DNA of 64,000 nt from Paenibacillus glycanilyticus (GTDB lineage: Bacteria; Bacillota; Bacilli; Paenibacillales; Paenibacillaceae): assembly GCF_023715145.1 (NCBI RefSeq), contig NZ_JAMBNP010000003.1, positions 496,001 through 560,000 on the forward strand. The letters run 5' to 3'. Shown one piece after another: positions 44,510-52,318 of this stretch. The stretch's first letter is position 1. The number at the start of each line of letters is the position of its first letter. Below the pieces are notes generated by a model. It made no database searches, was not told the origin of the DNA, and was given only the letters and a program-made list of their open reading frames with translations. The position numbers and the translations under genes were made by a program.

Positions 44510-44984
44510 TTAAAGGTCCCTGAGGGATCTTAAAGTTGGCGAGGCGGCAGATTTGAATGCTGAAACGGGCAGTGTCGCGGGAGATAAGGTCCTTGAGGGA
44601 CCTTAAGACTGCAAAAGAAGCAGTTAGTTTGGGGGTTAAGGTCCCTTAGGGACCTTAAGGTTAGCGAAGCGGCAGGTTTGAGTGCTGAAACGGGCAGTGT
44701 CGCGGGAGATAAGGTCCTTGAGGGACCTTAAGACGGCAAAAGAAGCAGTTAGTTTGAGGGTTAAGGTCCCTTAGGGACCTTAAGGATGTCAAAGTGGCAG
44801 GTTTGAGTGCTGAAACGGGCAGTGTCGCGGGAGATAAGGTCCTTGAGGGACCTTAAGACGGCAAAAGAAGCAGTTAGTTTGGGGGTTAAGGTCCCTTAGG
44901 GACCTTAAGGATGGCGAAGTGGCAGGTTTGAGTGCTGAAACGGGCGTGTCGCGGGAGATAAGGTCCTTGAGGGATCTTATCTCC
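44510..44984. repeat. Tandem array of 125-bp units, each with two palindromes (REP/BIME-like)
   Basis: About 3.8 copies of a 125-bp unit. Each copy carries two palindromes of the form AAGGTCC-N5-GGACCTT. Type A has 11-bp arms (44636-44658, 44761-44783, 44886-44908, plus a diverged copy at 44510). Type B has loop TTGAG (44586-44604, 44711-44729, 44836-44854, and a longer final copy at 44954-44984). Palindromes alternate at about 73 and 52 bp. The copies are nearly identical, one having a single-base deletion. The array fills the convergent gap between degU (+) and the - strand gene. Confidence 0.95.
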
Positions 44985-44996
44985 GGCAATAACTAG

Positions 44997-45650
44997 CTAT
45001 TGGTGTCGATGTTGAGAGGACAGAGCGTAGTAACGAACACGGGAGCTGCCGCTAGATGCTGAGATAAGGAACTTTTTTTCAACTAATTCGTGTAGACGCG
45101 AACGTGCTGCTTTATTACCGACCTTTAGCAGTTCCTTAACCTCTTGTGGAGAAATATGGCTCTGTTTTATAGTGATGTAACGCAGAATCTCCTTGTGCTG
45201 CAGAGATAGATTTGTGTCGGTCGTTAGGCTGTAAAGTTTGCCGAATAGCTGCTGAATGAATTGCTGACATTGGCGTGGCTTGCTCTTCACATCATCATAG
45301 GAGAAGCGGATAACGATCCAGTCGTCCAAGATAAGATGGTTTTGGCGCATGAGATTATCGGCAAATTGTCTGCGGTCAGCATCACGATGATGCGGACCGT
45401 AGCCATCGATCTCAAAACAGATCTTATATGGATCGCGTAAATAAGCATAATCTAGGAAACGCTGTCCGTCCTTGTAATCGTTAACTTCATATTCTGCATG
45501 CAAATGCTCCAAGTGACCTACTGCCGGGCACCAAACTTTTTCGAGAAATAAGTTTTCAGCATGCCTTACCTCTGTAAGCCTCCGTTTGCGTTCCCCGCCG
45601 CTGGAGGCGAGTTGAGATTGTAACCATGGTTCGTAGTGAGCCTCAAACAC
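44997..45650 (-). CDS. PD-(D/E)XK endonuclease-like (DUF559/Vsr-type) protein with C-terminal winged helix
   Basis: This is the only gene on the - strand. The start is taken as GTG at 45650 because AAAGGAGGG lies eight bases upstream. A longer frame to 45737 crosses a terminator-like hairpin. The 217-residue protein has RFLDYAYLRDPYKICFEIDGY at its centre, where the Asp and the E-x-D fit a PD-(D/E)XK nuclease core, then DADRRQFADNLMRQNHLILDDW and an IRFSYDDV strand. These are typical of the DUF559/very-short-patch-repair fold. The last 60 residues look like a winged helix (SPQEVKELLKVGNKAARSRL). It may act in DNA repair or defence. No partner gene is adjacent. Confidence 0.7.
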   Translation of the reverse strand: MFEAHYEPWLQSQLASSGGERKRRLTEVRHAENLFLEKVWCPAVGHLEHLHAEYEVNDYKDGQRFLDYAYLRDPYKICFEIDGYGPHHRDADRRQFADNLMRQNHLILDDWIVIRFSYDDVKSKPRQCQQFIQQLFGKLYSLTTDTNLSLQHKEILRYITIKQSHISPQEVKELLKVGNKAARSRLHELVEKKFLISASSGSSRVRYYALSSQHRHQ

Positions 45651-45667
45651 AAAAAGTTCCCTCCTTT

Positions 45668-45725
45668 GCAAAATAAAAAGCACACAGCCCTCTCCGTAAT
45701 GAAACGGAAATAGAGCGGTGTGCTT
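45668..45725 (-). terminator. Terminator-like hairpin in the leader of the - strand gene
   Basis: Read on the - strand, AAGCACAC pairs with GTGTGCTT, with CCGT/ACGG and further pairs inside, followed by TTTTATTTT. It ends about 10 nt before the ribosome-binding site. No other - strand gene lies upstream, so it may act as an attenuator. Confidence 0.6.
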
Positions 45726-45863
45726 CACACGCATCAATTATTTGTATTTATTCTACATCAGGCAGGGTGGCATGTCGATCGCACATTTTGTCACCCTTGT
45801 CCTTGTGTCCGTAACCACTGGGCGCATAACGGCATATATTGTCACAAAGAGGAGGTGGCCGAC

Positions 45864-46307
45864 CTGATTGCGATTTTACTTCTTGTGATTGGCTGTTATG
45901 CTTTGGCCGCCGCATTGGTGCATGTGGCTTACAGGCTCAGGCGGGAGAAGAAGCGCAAAAGCAAGCATTATGTTCTGGTCGCCCATGATCAGCATATGAA
46001 GATGGAGATGCTTCTTCGACAGTTTTCTTCGTATTCGCGCAGAATGGGGACGGATGTTCAGCTTACGGTGGTAGATAGTCAGTCAGCCGACGAAACCGCT
46101 CAAATTGTAGATCGGCTCCGGCGCGAGAACGGGAATATTACGGTTTTTGCGGATGAAAGTTTGAAGGAACGAAAGCGCTCACAATCAAAGGATCATGCAG
46201 CGGGACTCATCTGGATGCTCCAAAACGAAGGAATTGTAAGCAAGCCGGATCAGGCTATTCTGGTTGATCTGCAGAATCCTTCGGATTTGTCGAAAATGCC
46301 GTTTTGA
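45864..46307 (+). CDS. Small single-pass membrane protein with GT-A-like fold, non-AUG start
   Basis: The frame opens at 45720, but the only good ribosome-binding site, AGAGGAGG, is at 45849-45855, leaving CTG 45864 or ATT 45867 as start; GTG 45855 overlaps it. No ATG is usable. The 147-residue product starts with a membrane helix (LIAILLLVIGCYALAAALV). A basic patch follows, then YVLVAHDQHMKMEMLLRQF and VQLTVVDSQSADETAQIVD, which resemble the first half of a family-2 glycosyltransferase fold. The metal-binding DxD and acceptor half are missing, so activity is doubtful. It is followed by its own terminator and then comFA. Confidence 0.65.
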   Translation: MIAILLLVIGCYALAAALVHVAYRLRREKKRKSKHYVLVAHDQHMKMEMLLRQFSSYSRRMGTDVQLTVVDSQSADETAQIVDRLRRENGNITVFADESLKERKRSQSKDHAAGLIWMLQNEGIVSKPDQAILVDLQNPSDLSKMPF

Positions 46308-46344
46308 GCTATAATGGGAGTTAATTGGAAGCACGGAGTGAAGT

Positions 46345-46388
46345 ACACCCCGGTGACGCGATTCGCGTCATTGAGGTGTGCTTTTTTG
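46345..46388 (+). terminator. Intrinsic terminator between 46307 and comFA
   Basis: Inner stem TGACGCG (46354-46360) with CGCGTCA (46364-46370), outer ACACC (46345-46349) with GGTGT (46375-46379), then CTTTTTT. It lies within the apparent upstream extension of comFA, which supports the later comFA start. Confidence 0.85.
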
Positions 46389-46408
46389 CGTGTGCGGGAG
46401 GCGTGCGG

Positions 46409-48364
46409 GTGAAGGCATATGTGTATTTGGTTTGTGTTGGCGGGACGTGGTCTGCTCAAATGACGATTGCGCCGGAGGTGGATCGGCTGTTTTGGATGGA
46501 GGAGGGGCTGGCTGAGGCCGCTGTGGTATTGGATGTGAGGTTAGGTAGGATCGGTAATAAAGAGAGAGGGCAGCGTGATGCGGTCGAGAAAAGGCTGAAC
46601 GGGGAGCGGGCGGAGGAAGGATGGATATGGGATGAACCGCTGCCATTAGGGGATGCGGTTCGATGTGTGGAGCTTTGGGATTTGGCTGCCGGCAGTGTGG
46701 CCGGCAGCGCGGTTGGGCCGCTGGCTTCGCTTGCGGCCTGCGTGGAGCAGGCGCGCCGCGAAGCTGGCGCGCCCAGGGGGCCGGGCAAGCAGTCTGCCCG
46801 GCCATGGGCGCGAGCCGCCGCTGACGCTGGCGGCTCTAGCCCGGGCGCCGCGCGCGCTGCAACTCGCGCGCGGGAGGCCATGGCGGCCGCTGCGCTGCGG
46901 GCCGCCGCGGCCTTGCAGGGCCGTGCGCTGCTTCGCAGCGAAGCGCACGCCCTGCTGGGCAGCGCCGCCGCCGATACTGGCGGCGCACTGCAGTTGGCGC
47001 AGCTGCTAGGCTGGCTGCGCCTTGCGGGCGCTGTCGCCGCCGAGCACGGCCGGCGGCGGCGCGAGTGCCGCTGCCGGCGATGCGGCAGCGGCGAAGCACG
47101 CATGCACCGCACGGCTTGCGCAGCGTGCGGGCGCATGTGCGCCTATTGCTCGGCATGCCTCGCCATGGGGCGCAGCCGCGAATGCGAGCTGCTGGTGCTT
47201 GGCATGCCAGCACCGTCGTTGCCGGCCGGCTCCACCTCGGCCGACTTGCATAAATGGCAGCTCAGCCCCGCGCAAGCTGCCGCCACAGAATCGGCGCTTC
47301 GGTTCATCGAAGCGCCCTACCAACCCCAATCCCAGAGAGAGTTCCTCCTCTGGGCCGTCACCGGCGCCGGCAAGACGGAAATGATCTTTCCGCTTGTCGA
47401 ATCGGTCCTGCTCCGGGGCGGCAGAGCCTTAATCGCAACGCCGCGCCGGGATGTAGTCATCGAGCTGGATCCTCGTATTCGCCGGGCATTTCCAAAGGCG
47501 CGAGTGGTGACTCTATATGGCGGCAGCGAGCAGCGCTGGGAAGAGGGAGAGATTACGCTGGCAACCACGCATCAGCTGATGCGATTCCATCAAGCTTTTG
47601 ATCTCGTCATTATTGATGAGCTAGATGCCTTCCCATACCACGGCGACCCGATGCTGCACTATGCGGCAGAAAAGAGCCGGGCGCCTCATGCGCCCAAGCT
47701 GCTGCTATCCGCTACACCGCCAGCCGAGCTTCAGCGCAGAGCAAGAAGCGGCCAGCTGCCGCATGCGAGAGTTCCGGTCCGTTATCATCGACACCCGCTG
47801 CCGGTACCGGCGTTGCTTCGTACGCCATCCGCCGCAAAGCTCCTTCAAGCGGGGAAACTGCCTAGAGCGCTGCTTGCTGCCCTAAACCGATCCCTCACAC
47901 GAGGGGCTCAGTTATTCGTATTTGTCCAAAGAATCTCCCAGGTTGAGCCGATGGCCAAGCTGCTGAGCCTGTTGCTCAAGCAGCCCGCGGTCGAAGGCAC
48001 TTCGTCCCAGGATCCGCTTCGAGCGGATAAAGTAAGTCGGTTTCGCAAAAGCGAAATCCGCGTATTGGTCACCACAACCATATTGGAGCGGGGAGTGACT
48101 ATCCCGCGCAGCGACGTCTACATCCTTGATGCGGACGGGCGATTGTTTGACGAGGCATCATTGGTCCAGATGGCAGGCAGGGCCGGTCGTTCGGGTGACG
48201 ATCCGAATGGCTTTGTTTATTTTTGCGGCAGGGAGCGTACCCGGTCTCAGCTCTCGGCCGTCAGCCAAATTCGCGGAATGAACCGGATTGCCGGCAAGCA
48301 GGGATATTTGCTTCAAGAAGGGCCTAACGTTCGTTCCTTTTGGAGACGCTGGTTGAACCGGTGA
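46409..48364 (+). CDS. comFA: ComFA-like DEAD-box DNA helicase/translocase
   Basis: ComFA is the ATPase that helps pull transforming DNA through the ComEC channel. GTG 46409 has GGGAGG seven bases before it, giving 651 residues. The ATPase core has Walker A AVTGAGKTEM (about residues 316-325), Walker B IIDELD (about 402), LLSATPP and the C-terminal motif VQMAGRAGRSGDDPNGF. A zinc-binding block (CRCRRCGSG, CAACGRMCAYCSAC) precedes the core, as in B. subtilis ComFA. The N-terminal 230 residues make it much longer than the 463-residue B. subtilis protein. They include an Ala/Arg-rich, very high-GC stretch (about 46690-47060) that may be disordered. Confidence 0.92.
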   Translation: MKAYVYLVCVGGTWSAQMTIAPEVDRLFWMEEGLAEAAVVLDVRLGRIGNKERGQRDAVEKRLNGERAEEGWIWDEPLPLGDAVRCVELWDLAAGSVAGSAVGPLASLAACVEQARREAGAPRGPGKQSARPWARAAADAGGSSPGAARAATRAREAMAAAALRAAAALQGRALLRSEAHALLGSAAADTGGALQLAQLLGWLRLAGAVAAEHGRRRRECRCRRCGSGEARMHRTACAACGRMCAYCSACLAMGRSRECELLVLGMPAPSLPAGSTSADLHKWQLSPAQAAATESALRFIEAPYQPQSQREFLLWAVTGAGKTEMIFPLVESVLLRGGRALIATPRRDVVIELDPRIRRAFPKARVVTLYGGSEQRWEEGEITLATTHQLMRFHQAFDLVIIDELDAFPYHGDPMLHYAAEKSRAPHAPKLLLSATPPAELQRRARSGQLPHARVPVRYHRHPLPVPALLRTPSAAKLLQAGKLPRALLAALNRSLTRGAQLFVFVQRISQVEPMAKLLSLLLKQPAVEGTSSQDPLRADKVSRFRKSEIRVLVTTTILERGVTIPRSDVYILDADGRLFDEASLVQMAGRAGRSGDDPNGFVYFCGRERTRSQLSAVSQIRGMNRIAGKQGYLLQEGPNVRSFWRRWLNR

Positions 48365-48424
48365 GGTAATCCGCCTAACGCACGTACTTCAAACCAGCCA
48401 TACAAAACCTTAAGGAGGAATACC

Positions 48425-49312
48425 ATGCGAAGTCTGCTCCGGCAGTTCTTTCAGCGCTCGACGCATGACATCCATCATGCTTTGCAGTGGCTGAGCACAA
48501 GCTCATCCGTATGCCTCTTCTGCGGAAAAGAATCAAGCAAAACTTTCCTATCCCGGGCATCTCACAGCGCAGGAGGGCTCCAAGCTTATCTGTCCTATCT
48601 TCCTGCTTCGTTCACGCAATCGCTTTGCTCCTCATGCCAGGCGGCCATTCCATGGCTGACGCCAATCAAATGCCGCATTTGCGGCAGAGGCATCACCTGC
48701 CCGGATTGCATCCGCCTGCAGGATGCCAGCTTTATTGCCAATCGCAGTGCTGTCCAGTACAGCAGCGAGATGAGAGAGTGGCTGGCTCAATATAAGTACA
48801 GGGGGAATGAGAAGCTGGAGCTTCTGCTTGCCCAGATGATGTTTCCTGCCCTTGCAGCCATCACGAAGGAGGCTGTATCCCGAGACTCCTCTCCGCCGTT
48901 ATCTAACACTAGCATTACCCCCGCTATTTTCTGGGATGCCCTTACCTTTGTACCGGTCAGTGCGGAGCGTGCAGAGGAGCGGGGCTTCAATCAGGCAGAG
49001 CGGTTTGCCTCCATTTTGTCCAGACCCCATCATATCCCCCTGTATGATCTGCTGATCCGGGAGCGGCATACCGAGAAGCAAAGCTTTAAGACCCGCGCGG
49101 AGCGCATGAAGGACACAAGAAGACTATTCCAGGCGAAGCAGGAGACGATGAACCTTTTGCAAGCGAACGTGAATCCATCTCGTCCCATCCGTCTTCTGCT
49201 CATCGACGACATCTACACGACGGGCAGTACCATTCAGGCCTGCGCAGCAGCGCTTCATAAGCAGGCGTCTAAACCGCTCGACATTTATGCCCTTACATGG
49301 GCGCGATCCTAG
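48425..49312 (+). CDS. comFC: ComF-family phosphoribosyltransferase-like protein (ComFC)
   Basis: ComFC works with ComFA and DprA in DNA uptake or processing of incoming strands. This 295-residue protein has two N-terminal Cys pairs for zinc (VCLFCGKE, CRICGRGITCPDC) and the PRPP-like loop LLLIDDIYTTGST (about residues 257-269). An internal RGFNQAERFA and KQSFKTRAERM also fit. AAGGAGG precedes ATG 48425. The comFB gene found between comFA and comFC in B. subtilis is absent; only 60 nt separate the genes here. Confidence 0.93.
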   Translation: MRSLLRQFFQRSTHDIHHALQWLSTSSSVCLFCGKESSKTFLSRASHSAGGLQAYLSYLPASFTQSLCSSCQAAIPWLTPIKCRICGRGITCPDCIRLQDASFIANRSAVQYSSEMREWLAQYKYRGNEKLELLLAQMMFPALAAITKEAVSRDSSPPLSNTSITPAIFWDALTFVPVSAERAEERGFNQAERFASILSRPHHIPLYDLLIRERHTEKQSFKTRAERMKDTRRLFQAKQETMNLLQANVNPSRPIRLLLIDDIYTTGSTIQACAAALHKQASKPLDIYALTWARS

Positions 49313-49407
49313 CGGCAAATATCTTTTGCAAGATTACTAGTGAAATAATTTCCTTAATCCGTTAAAATAAACCCTATCAACCTTTTGATTGCTGGAATGG
49401 GGAATCG

Positions 49408-49827
49408 ATGATGAATGTAGATAATTGTCCTCGGTGCGGTAAGATATTCGCGAAAAACTTTCGCGAGGTCTGTCCTGCATGTATCCGGGAAATTGATAAA
49501 GAATACGAATTATGCTCCACTTACTTGCGCGAGCAAAAAGGTGCGGTCATAACGGAGCTGCACGAAGCAACGGGCGTTTCGATCAAACAAATTACGAAGT
49601 TTATTAAAGAAGGCCGGATTTCGCTCTTAAATGCCCCGAATCTGATGTATCCGTGCGAAGTATGCGGTACGCTCATTCGGGAGAATAACATCTGCGGCAA
49701 TTGTCGCGCGCGTCTCTTGAAAGATACCCAGCACATGCATGAGGACGAAGCCAGAAATGCGGCTCACCGTGCGGAAGAGAGAGTCTCGTACAAAGGTATA
49801 GATAAGTATAAAAACAGGCAAAATTAA
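49408..49827 (+). CDS. yvyF: YvyF/TIGR03826 flagellar-region regulator-like protein
   Basis: The 139-residue protein has two Cys pairs near each end of its core (CPRCGKIF, CPACIREI; CEVCGTLI, CGNCRARL). Between them is a helix-turn-helix-like stretch (LHEATGVSIKQITKFIKEGRI). This matches the TIGR03826 family coded just before flgM in Bacillus. Two adjacent ATGs (49408, 49411) follow GGAATGGGG. Function is unproven; zinc and DNA binding are reasonable inferences. Confidence 0.88.
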   Translation: MMNVDNCPRCGKIFAKNFREVCPACIREIDKEYELCSTYLREQKGAVITELHEATGVSIKQITKFIKEGRISLLNAPNLMYPCEVCGTLIRENNICGNCRARLLKDTQHMHEDEARNAAHRAEERVSYKGIDKYKNRQN

Positions 49828-49870
49828 TATTTTGACCCATAACTTGGCCTATTCATTTTCAAACTAGCCG

Positions 49871-49909
49871 AACCGATAATACTGTTAAAGGTTATCGGTT
49901 TTTTTTTAT
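49871..49909 (+). terminator. Intrinsic terminator between yvyF and flgM
   Basis: AACCGATAA at 49871-49879 pairs perfectly with TTATCGGTT at 49892-49900, followed by nine Ts. The 5' arm contains CCGATAA, which resembles a sigma-D -10, but no matching -35 is evident. Confidence 0.92.
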
Positions 49910-49934
49910 TGCGTAACTAAAGAGGTGATTATCC

Positions 49935-50207
49935 ATGAAGATAAATGAAACGAATCGGATCGGCGCATATAACTACTACCAGAAGCAAATGGAACAGCGG
50001 GTGGATGGTGCAAATAAGAAGAAACAGAAGGATATCGTAGAGATATCCGCGGAGGCGAAGGAGATGCTCTCCACCAGTCAAACGAACAGTCCGGAGCGGC
50101 AAAAACGCATTGAAGAACTCAAGCAATCCGTATCTGAGGGAACGTATAAGGTTGATGCGGGCAAGCTGGCAGATAAGCTGCTTCCTTATTTGAAGGGTGA
50201 TGAGTAG
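49935..50207 (+). CDS. flgM: Anti-sigma-28 factor FlgM
   Basis: FlgM holds sigma-D inactive until the hook is finished. The 90-residue protein has the typical start MKINETNRIGAY and a C-terminal sigma-binding region with RIEELKQSVSEGTYKVDAG and KLADKLLPYL. AGAGGTGAT precedes the ATG. flgN starts directly after its stop codon (TAGATG), so the pair is translationally coupled. Confidence 0.95.
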   Translation: MKINETNRIGAYNYYQKQMEQRVDGANKKKQKDIVEISAEAKEMLSTSQTNSPERQKRIEELKQSVSEGTYKVDAGKLADKLLPYLKGDE

Positions 50208-50711
50208 ATGAACGAGCATATCCGTCAGATTTTACTAACCTTGCAGGAGCTGCTGGAAGCTCACCGGGAGCTTGTCCAGCATGCCAACGAGAAGACGGAA
50301 GCCATCCGCACGGAAAATGTCGAAGCCGTATCGCTCATTACAAGCCGCGAGAAAAAAAGCGTGCAGCGCATTGTCGATTTGGAACAAACCCGCCTGCTTC
50401 AGGTTGGGCGGTTTACCGTTGAGCAAGGTCTGCGCAACATGCGCTCCCTGAAGATGGAGAAGCTTATTCAAATGGTCTATCACGCGGAGCAAAAGCTGGA
50501 GCTTCAGCAGAAGTGGCGGGAGCTGTCCGCTGCGATTAAGGAGCTTCAGGACGTGAATACATTTAATCAGCAGCTGATCCGCATGAATCTGGAGTACCTG
50601 CAATTTACGCAGGACCTGCTCCTTGGTGCCCCGGAGGACGAGGTCACCTATCATCGCGCCGTGCAAGGAATGAACGTGCAGCGTGCTAGTCGCTATAATC
50701 TCAAGACTTAG
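50208..50711 (+). CDS. flgN: Flagellar export chaperone FlgN
   Basis: FlgN binds FlgK and FlgL in the cytoplasm before export. The 167-residue, nearly all-helical protein lies between flgM and flgK and contains a FlgN-family helical core (LEAHRELVQHANEKTEAIR, LIQMVYHAEQKLE). No spacing separates it from flgM. Sequence conservation in this family is low, so position carries much of the weight. Confidence 0.9.
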   Translation: MNEHIRQILLTLQELLEAHRELVQHANEKTEAIRTENVEAVSLITSREKKSVQRIVDLEQTRLLQVGRFTVEQGLRNMRSLKMEKLIQMVYHAEQKLELQQKWRELSAAIKELQDVNTFNQQLIRMNLEYLQFTQDLLLGAPEDEVTYHRAVQGMNVQRASRYNLKT

Positions 50712-50731
50712 GAAAAGAGGGACAAGATACG

Positions 50732-52288
50732 ATGGCATCTACATTTCATGGTTTGGAGACCGCGAAACGAAGCATCTTCACAACACAGACGGCGCTGAAC
50801 ACGACGGGTCATAATATCTCGAATGCAAATACAGTCGGCTACTCCCGCCAACGGGTTAATTTTACGGCAGCCCGTCCTATAGAGGCTTATGGCTATTCGC
50901 ACTCCACAGCTGCAGGCCAGCTGGGTACCGGCGTTGAGGCATCGTCCATTACACGTGTACGGGATAAATTCTTGGACAGCCAGTTTTACAGCGAGTATAA
51001 GTGGCTTGGCAACTATACCGTCCAAGGGGATACGCTCGAGAAGCTGGAAGCGATTGTGAATGAGCCAAGCGATACCGGCCTGCAGACGGTTATTTCGAAT
51101 TTCTGGAACAGCTGGTCGGACATAAGCAAAACGCCGGAAAGCTCGGATGGTCGCGCCGTGCTCGTAGAACAAACGAAGGCTATGATGGACGCTTTTAACT
51201 ATACATACAAACAACTAACCGATTTGAAGTCGGATTTATCGGAAAATGCTCAAATCAATCTGGATAACCTTAAGTCTATTTCAAGTACGATCGCTAGCCT
51301 TAACGGACAAATCCAGCGTATTGAAGGCATCGGCGATGATGCGAATGACCTTCGGGATCAACGGGATGCGCTTGTTGACGAACTGTCCGGTCTGGCCAAC
51401 GTCAAGGTGTCTGATTTATCTGACGGTTATACGATTACAATGGGCAATATGACCCTGGTTGCGGGTGATTCTGCGGAGGGGTCGCAAGGATTAACGTTAG
51501 ATGATATGACAACCGCCATCGAGAGCGGTGATCTGGATAATGGGGCAATATACGGTACGATCCAATCCCGCGACAAATATGTACAGGGGTACATGGAGCA
51601 GCTCGACCAAATGGCGAATACGATCGCAAATGGCGAGATGGAAGTCACGATTCCGAAAGGCTCGGTGCTTCCCGAAGGAACGGTTCTTAACGGGGTTACC
51701 TATACGGGGGCTAACCGTACTCTAACAGAGGATTTAACCGTTACGGTTCAAGGTCTGAACGGTTTGCATCAGCTTGGTTATACGATGAACGGAGAGCAAG
51801 GGGAGCCTCTGTTTACAGATGCTAACGGCAATACGGATAACTTAACAGCTGCTAACATTCAACTCAATCCGAAGATTGCAGCGGATCCAACTCTGCTTGC
51901 CACATCGATGAAGGTAACGATTAATGCAGACGGAACAGAGACGATCGTGGCGGGCAACAACTCGATGGCTGTTCTTATGTCGCAGGCACGCGATACGAAG
52001 TTCAGCTTTGATGCTACGGACAAGAATACGATTAACGGCTTTTTCCGTTCGGTGGTTGGCCAATTAGGCGTTCAATCTCAGGAAATGCAGCGCCTGCAGT
52101 CCAATCAGAAAGCGATTGTTGAACAGGTGGATTCACGCCGAATGTCTGTCAGCGGCGTATCGCTTGACGAAGAAATGTCAGATCTCGTGAAGTTTCAGCA
52201 TGCCTATAACGCATCGGCACGGGTGATGACGGTTATCGACGAAACGCTTGATCGTATTATCAACAGCATGGGCCGCGTCGGCCTGTAA
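50732..52288 (+). CDS. flgK: Flagellar hook-associated protein 1, FlgK
   Basis: FlgK is the first hook-filament junction protein. The N-terminal axial motif TGHNISNANTVGYSRQRV and the C-terminal SLDEEMSDLVKFQHAYNASARVM are conserved; the middle carries the family's variable domains. At 518 residues it is close to the usual size. It sits 20 nt after flgN and 30 nt before flgL, in one operon. Confidence 0.97.
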   Translation: MASTFHGLETAKRSIFTTQTALNTTGHNISNANTVGYSRQRVNFTAARPIEAYGYSHSTAAGQLGTGVEASSITRVRDKFLDSQFYSEYKWLGNYTVQGDTLEKLEAIVNEPSDTGLQTVISNFWNSWSDISKTPESSDGRAVLVEQTKAMMDAFNYTYKQLTDLKSDLSENAQINLDNLKSISSTIASLNGQIQRIEGIGDDANDLRDQRDALVDELSGLANVKVSDLSDGYTITMGNMTLVAGDSAEGSQGLTLDDMTTAIESGDLDNGAIYGTIQSRDKYVQGYMEQLDQMANTIANGEMEVTIPKGSVLPEGTVLNGVTYTGANRTLTEDLTVTVQGLNGLHQLGYTMNGEQGEPLFTDANGNTDNLTAANIQLNPKIAADPTLLATSMKVTINADGTETIVAGNNSMAVLMSQARDTKFSFDATDKNTINGFFRSVVGQLGVQSQEMQRLQSNQKAIVEQVDSRRMSVSGVSLDEEMSDLVKFQHAYNASARVMTVIDETLDRIINSMGRVGL

Positions 52289-52318
52289 TCCAATAGATAA
52301 AGCCGGAGGTGCAGCCAC

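Noticed and set aside
44510..44984. Possible CRISPR array
   Set aside because: The whole 125-bp unit is repeated, including the parts between palindromes; there are no unique spacers, and no cas genes are near.
44789..44989. Small - strand open frame in the repeat array
   Set aside because: It only arises from translating the tandem palindromes and has no ribosome-binding site.
46456..47136. Several long antisense frames over comFA
   Set aside because: High-GC shadows of the Ala/Arg-rich region.
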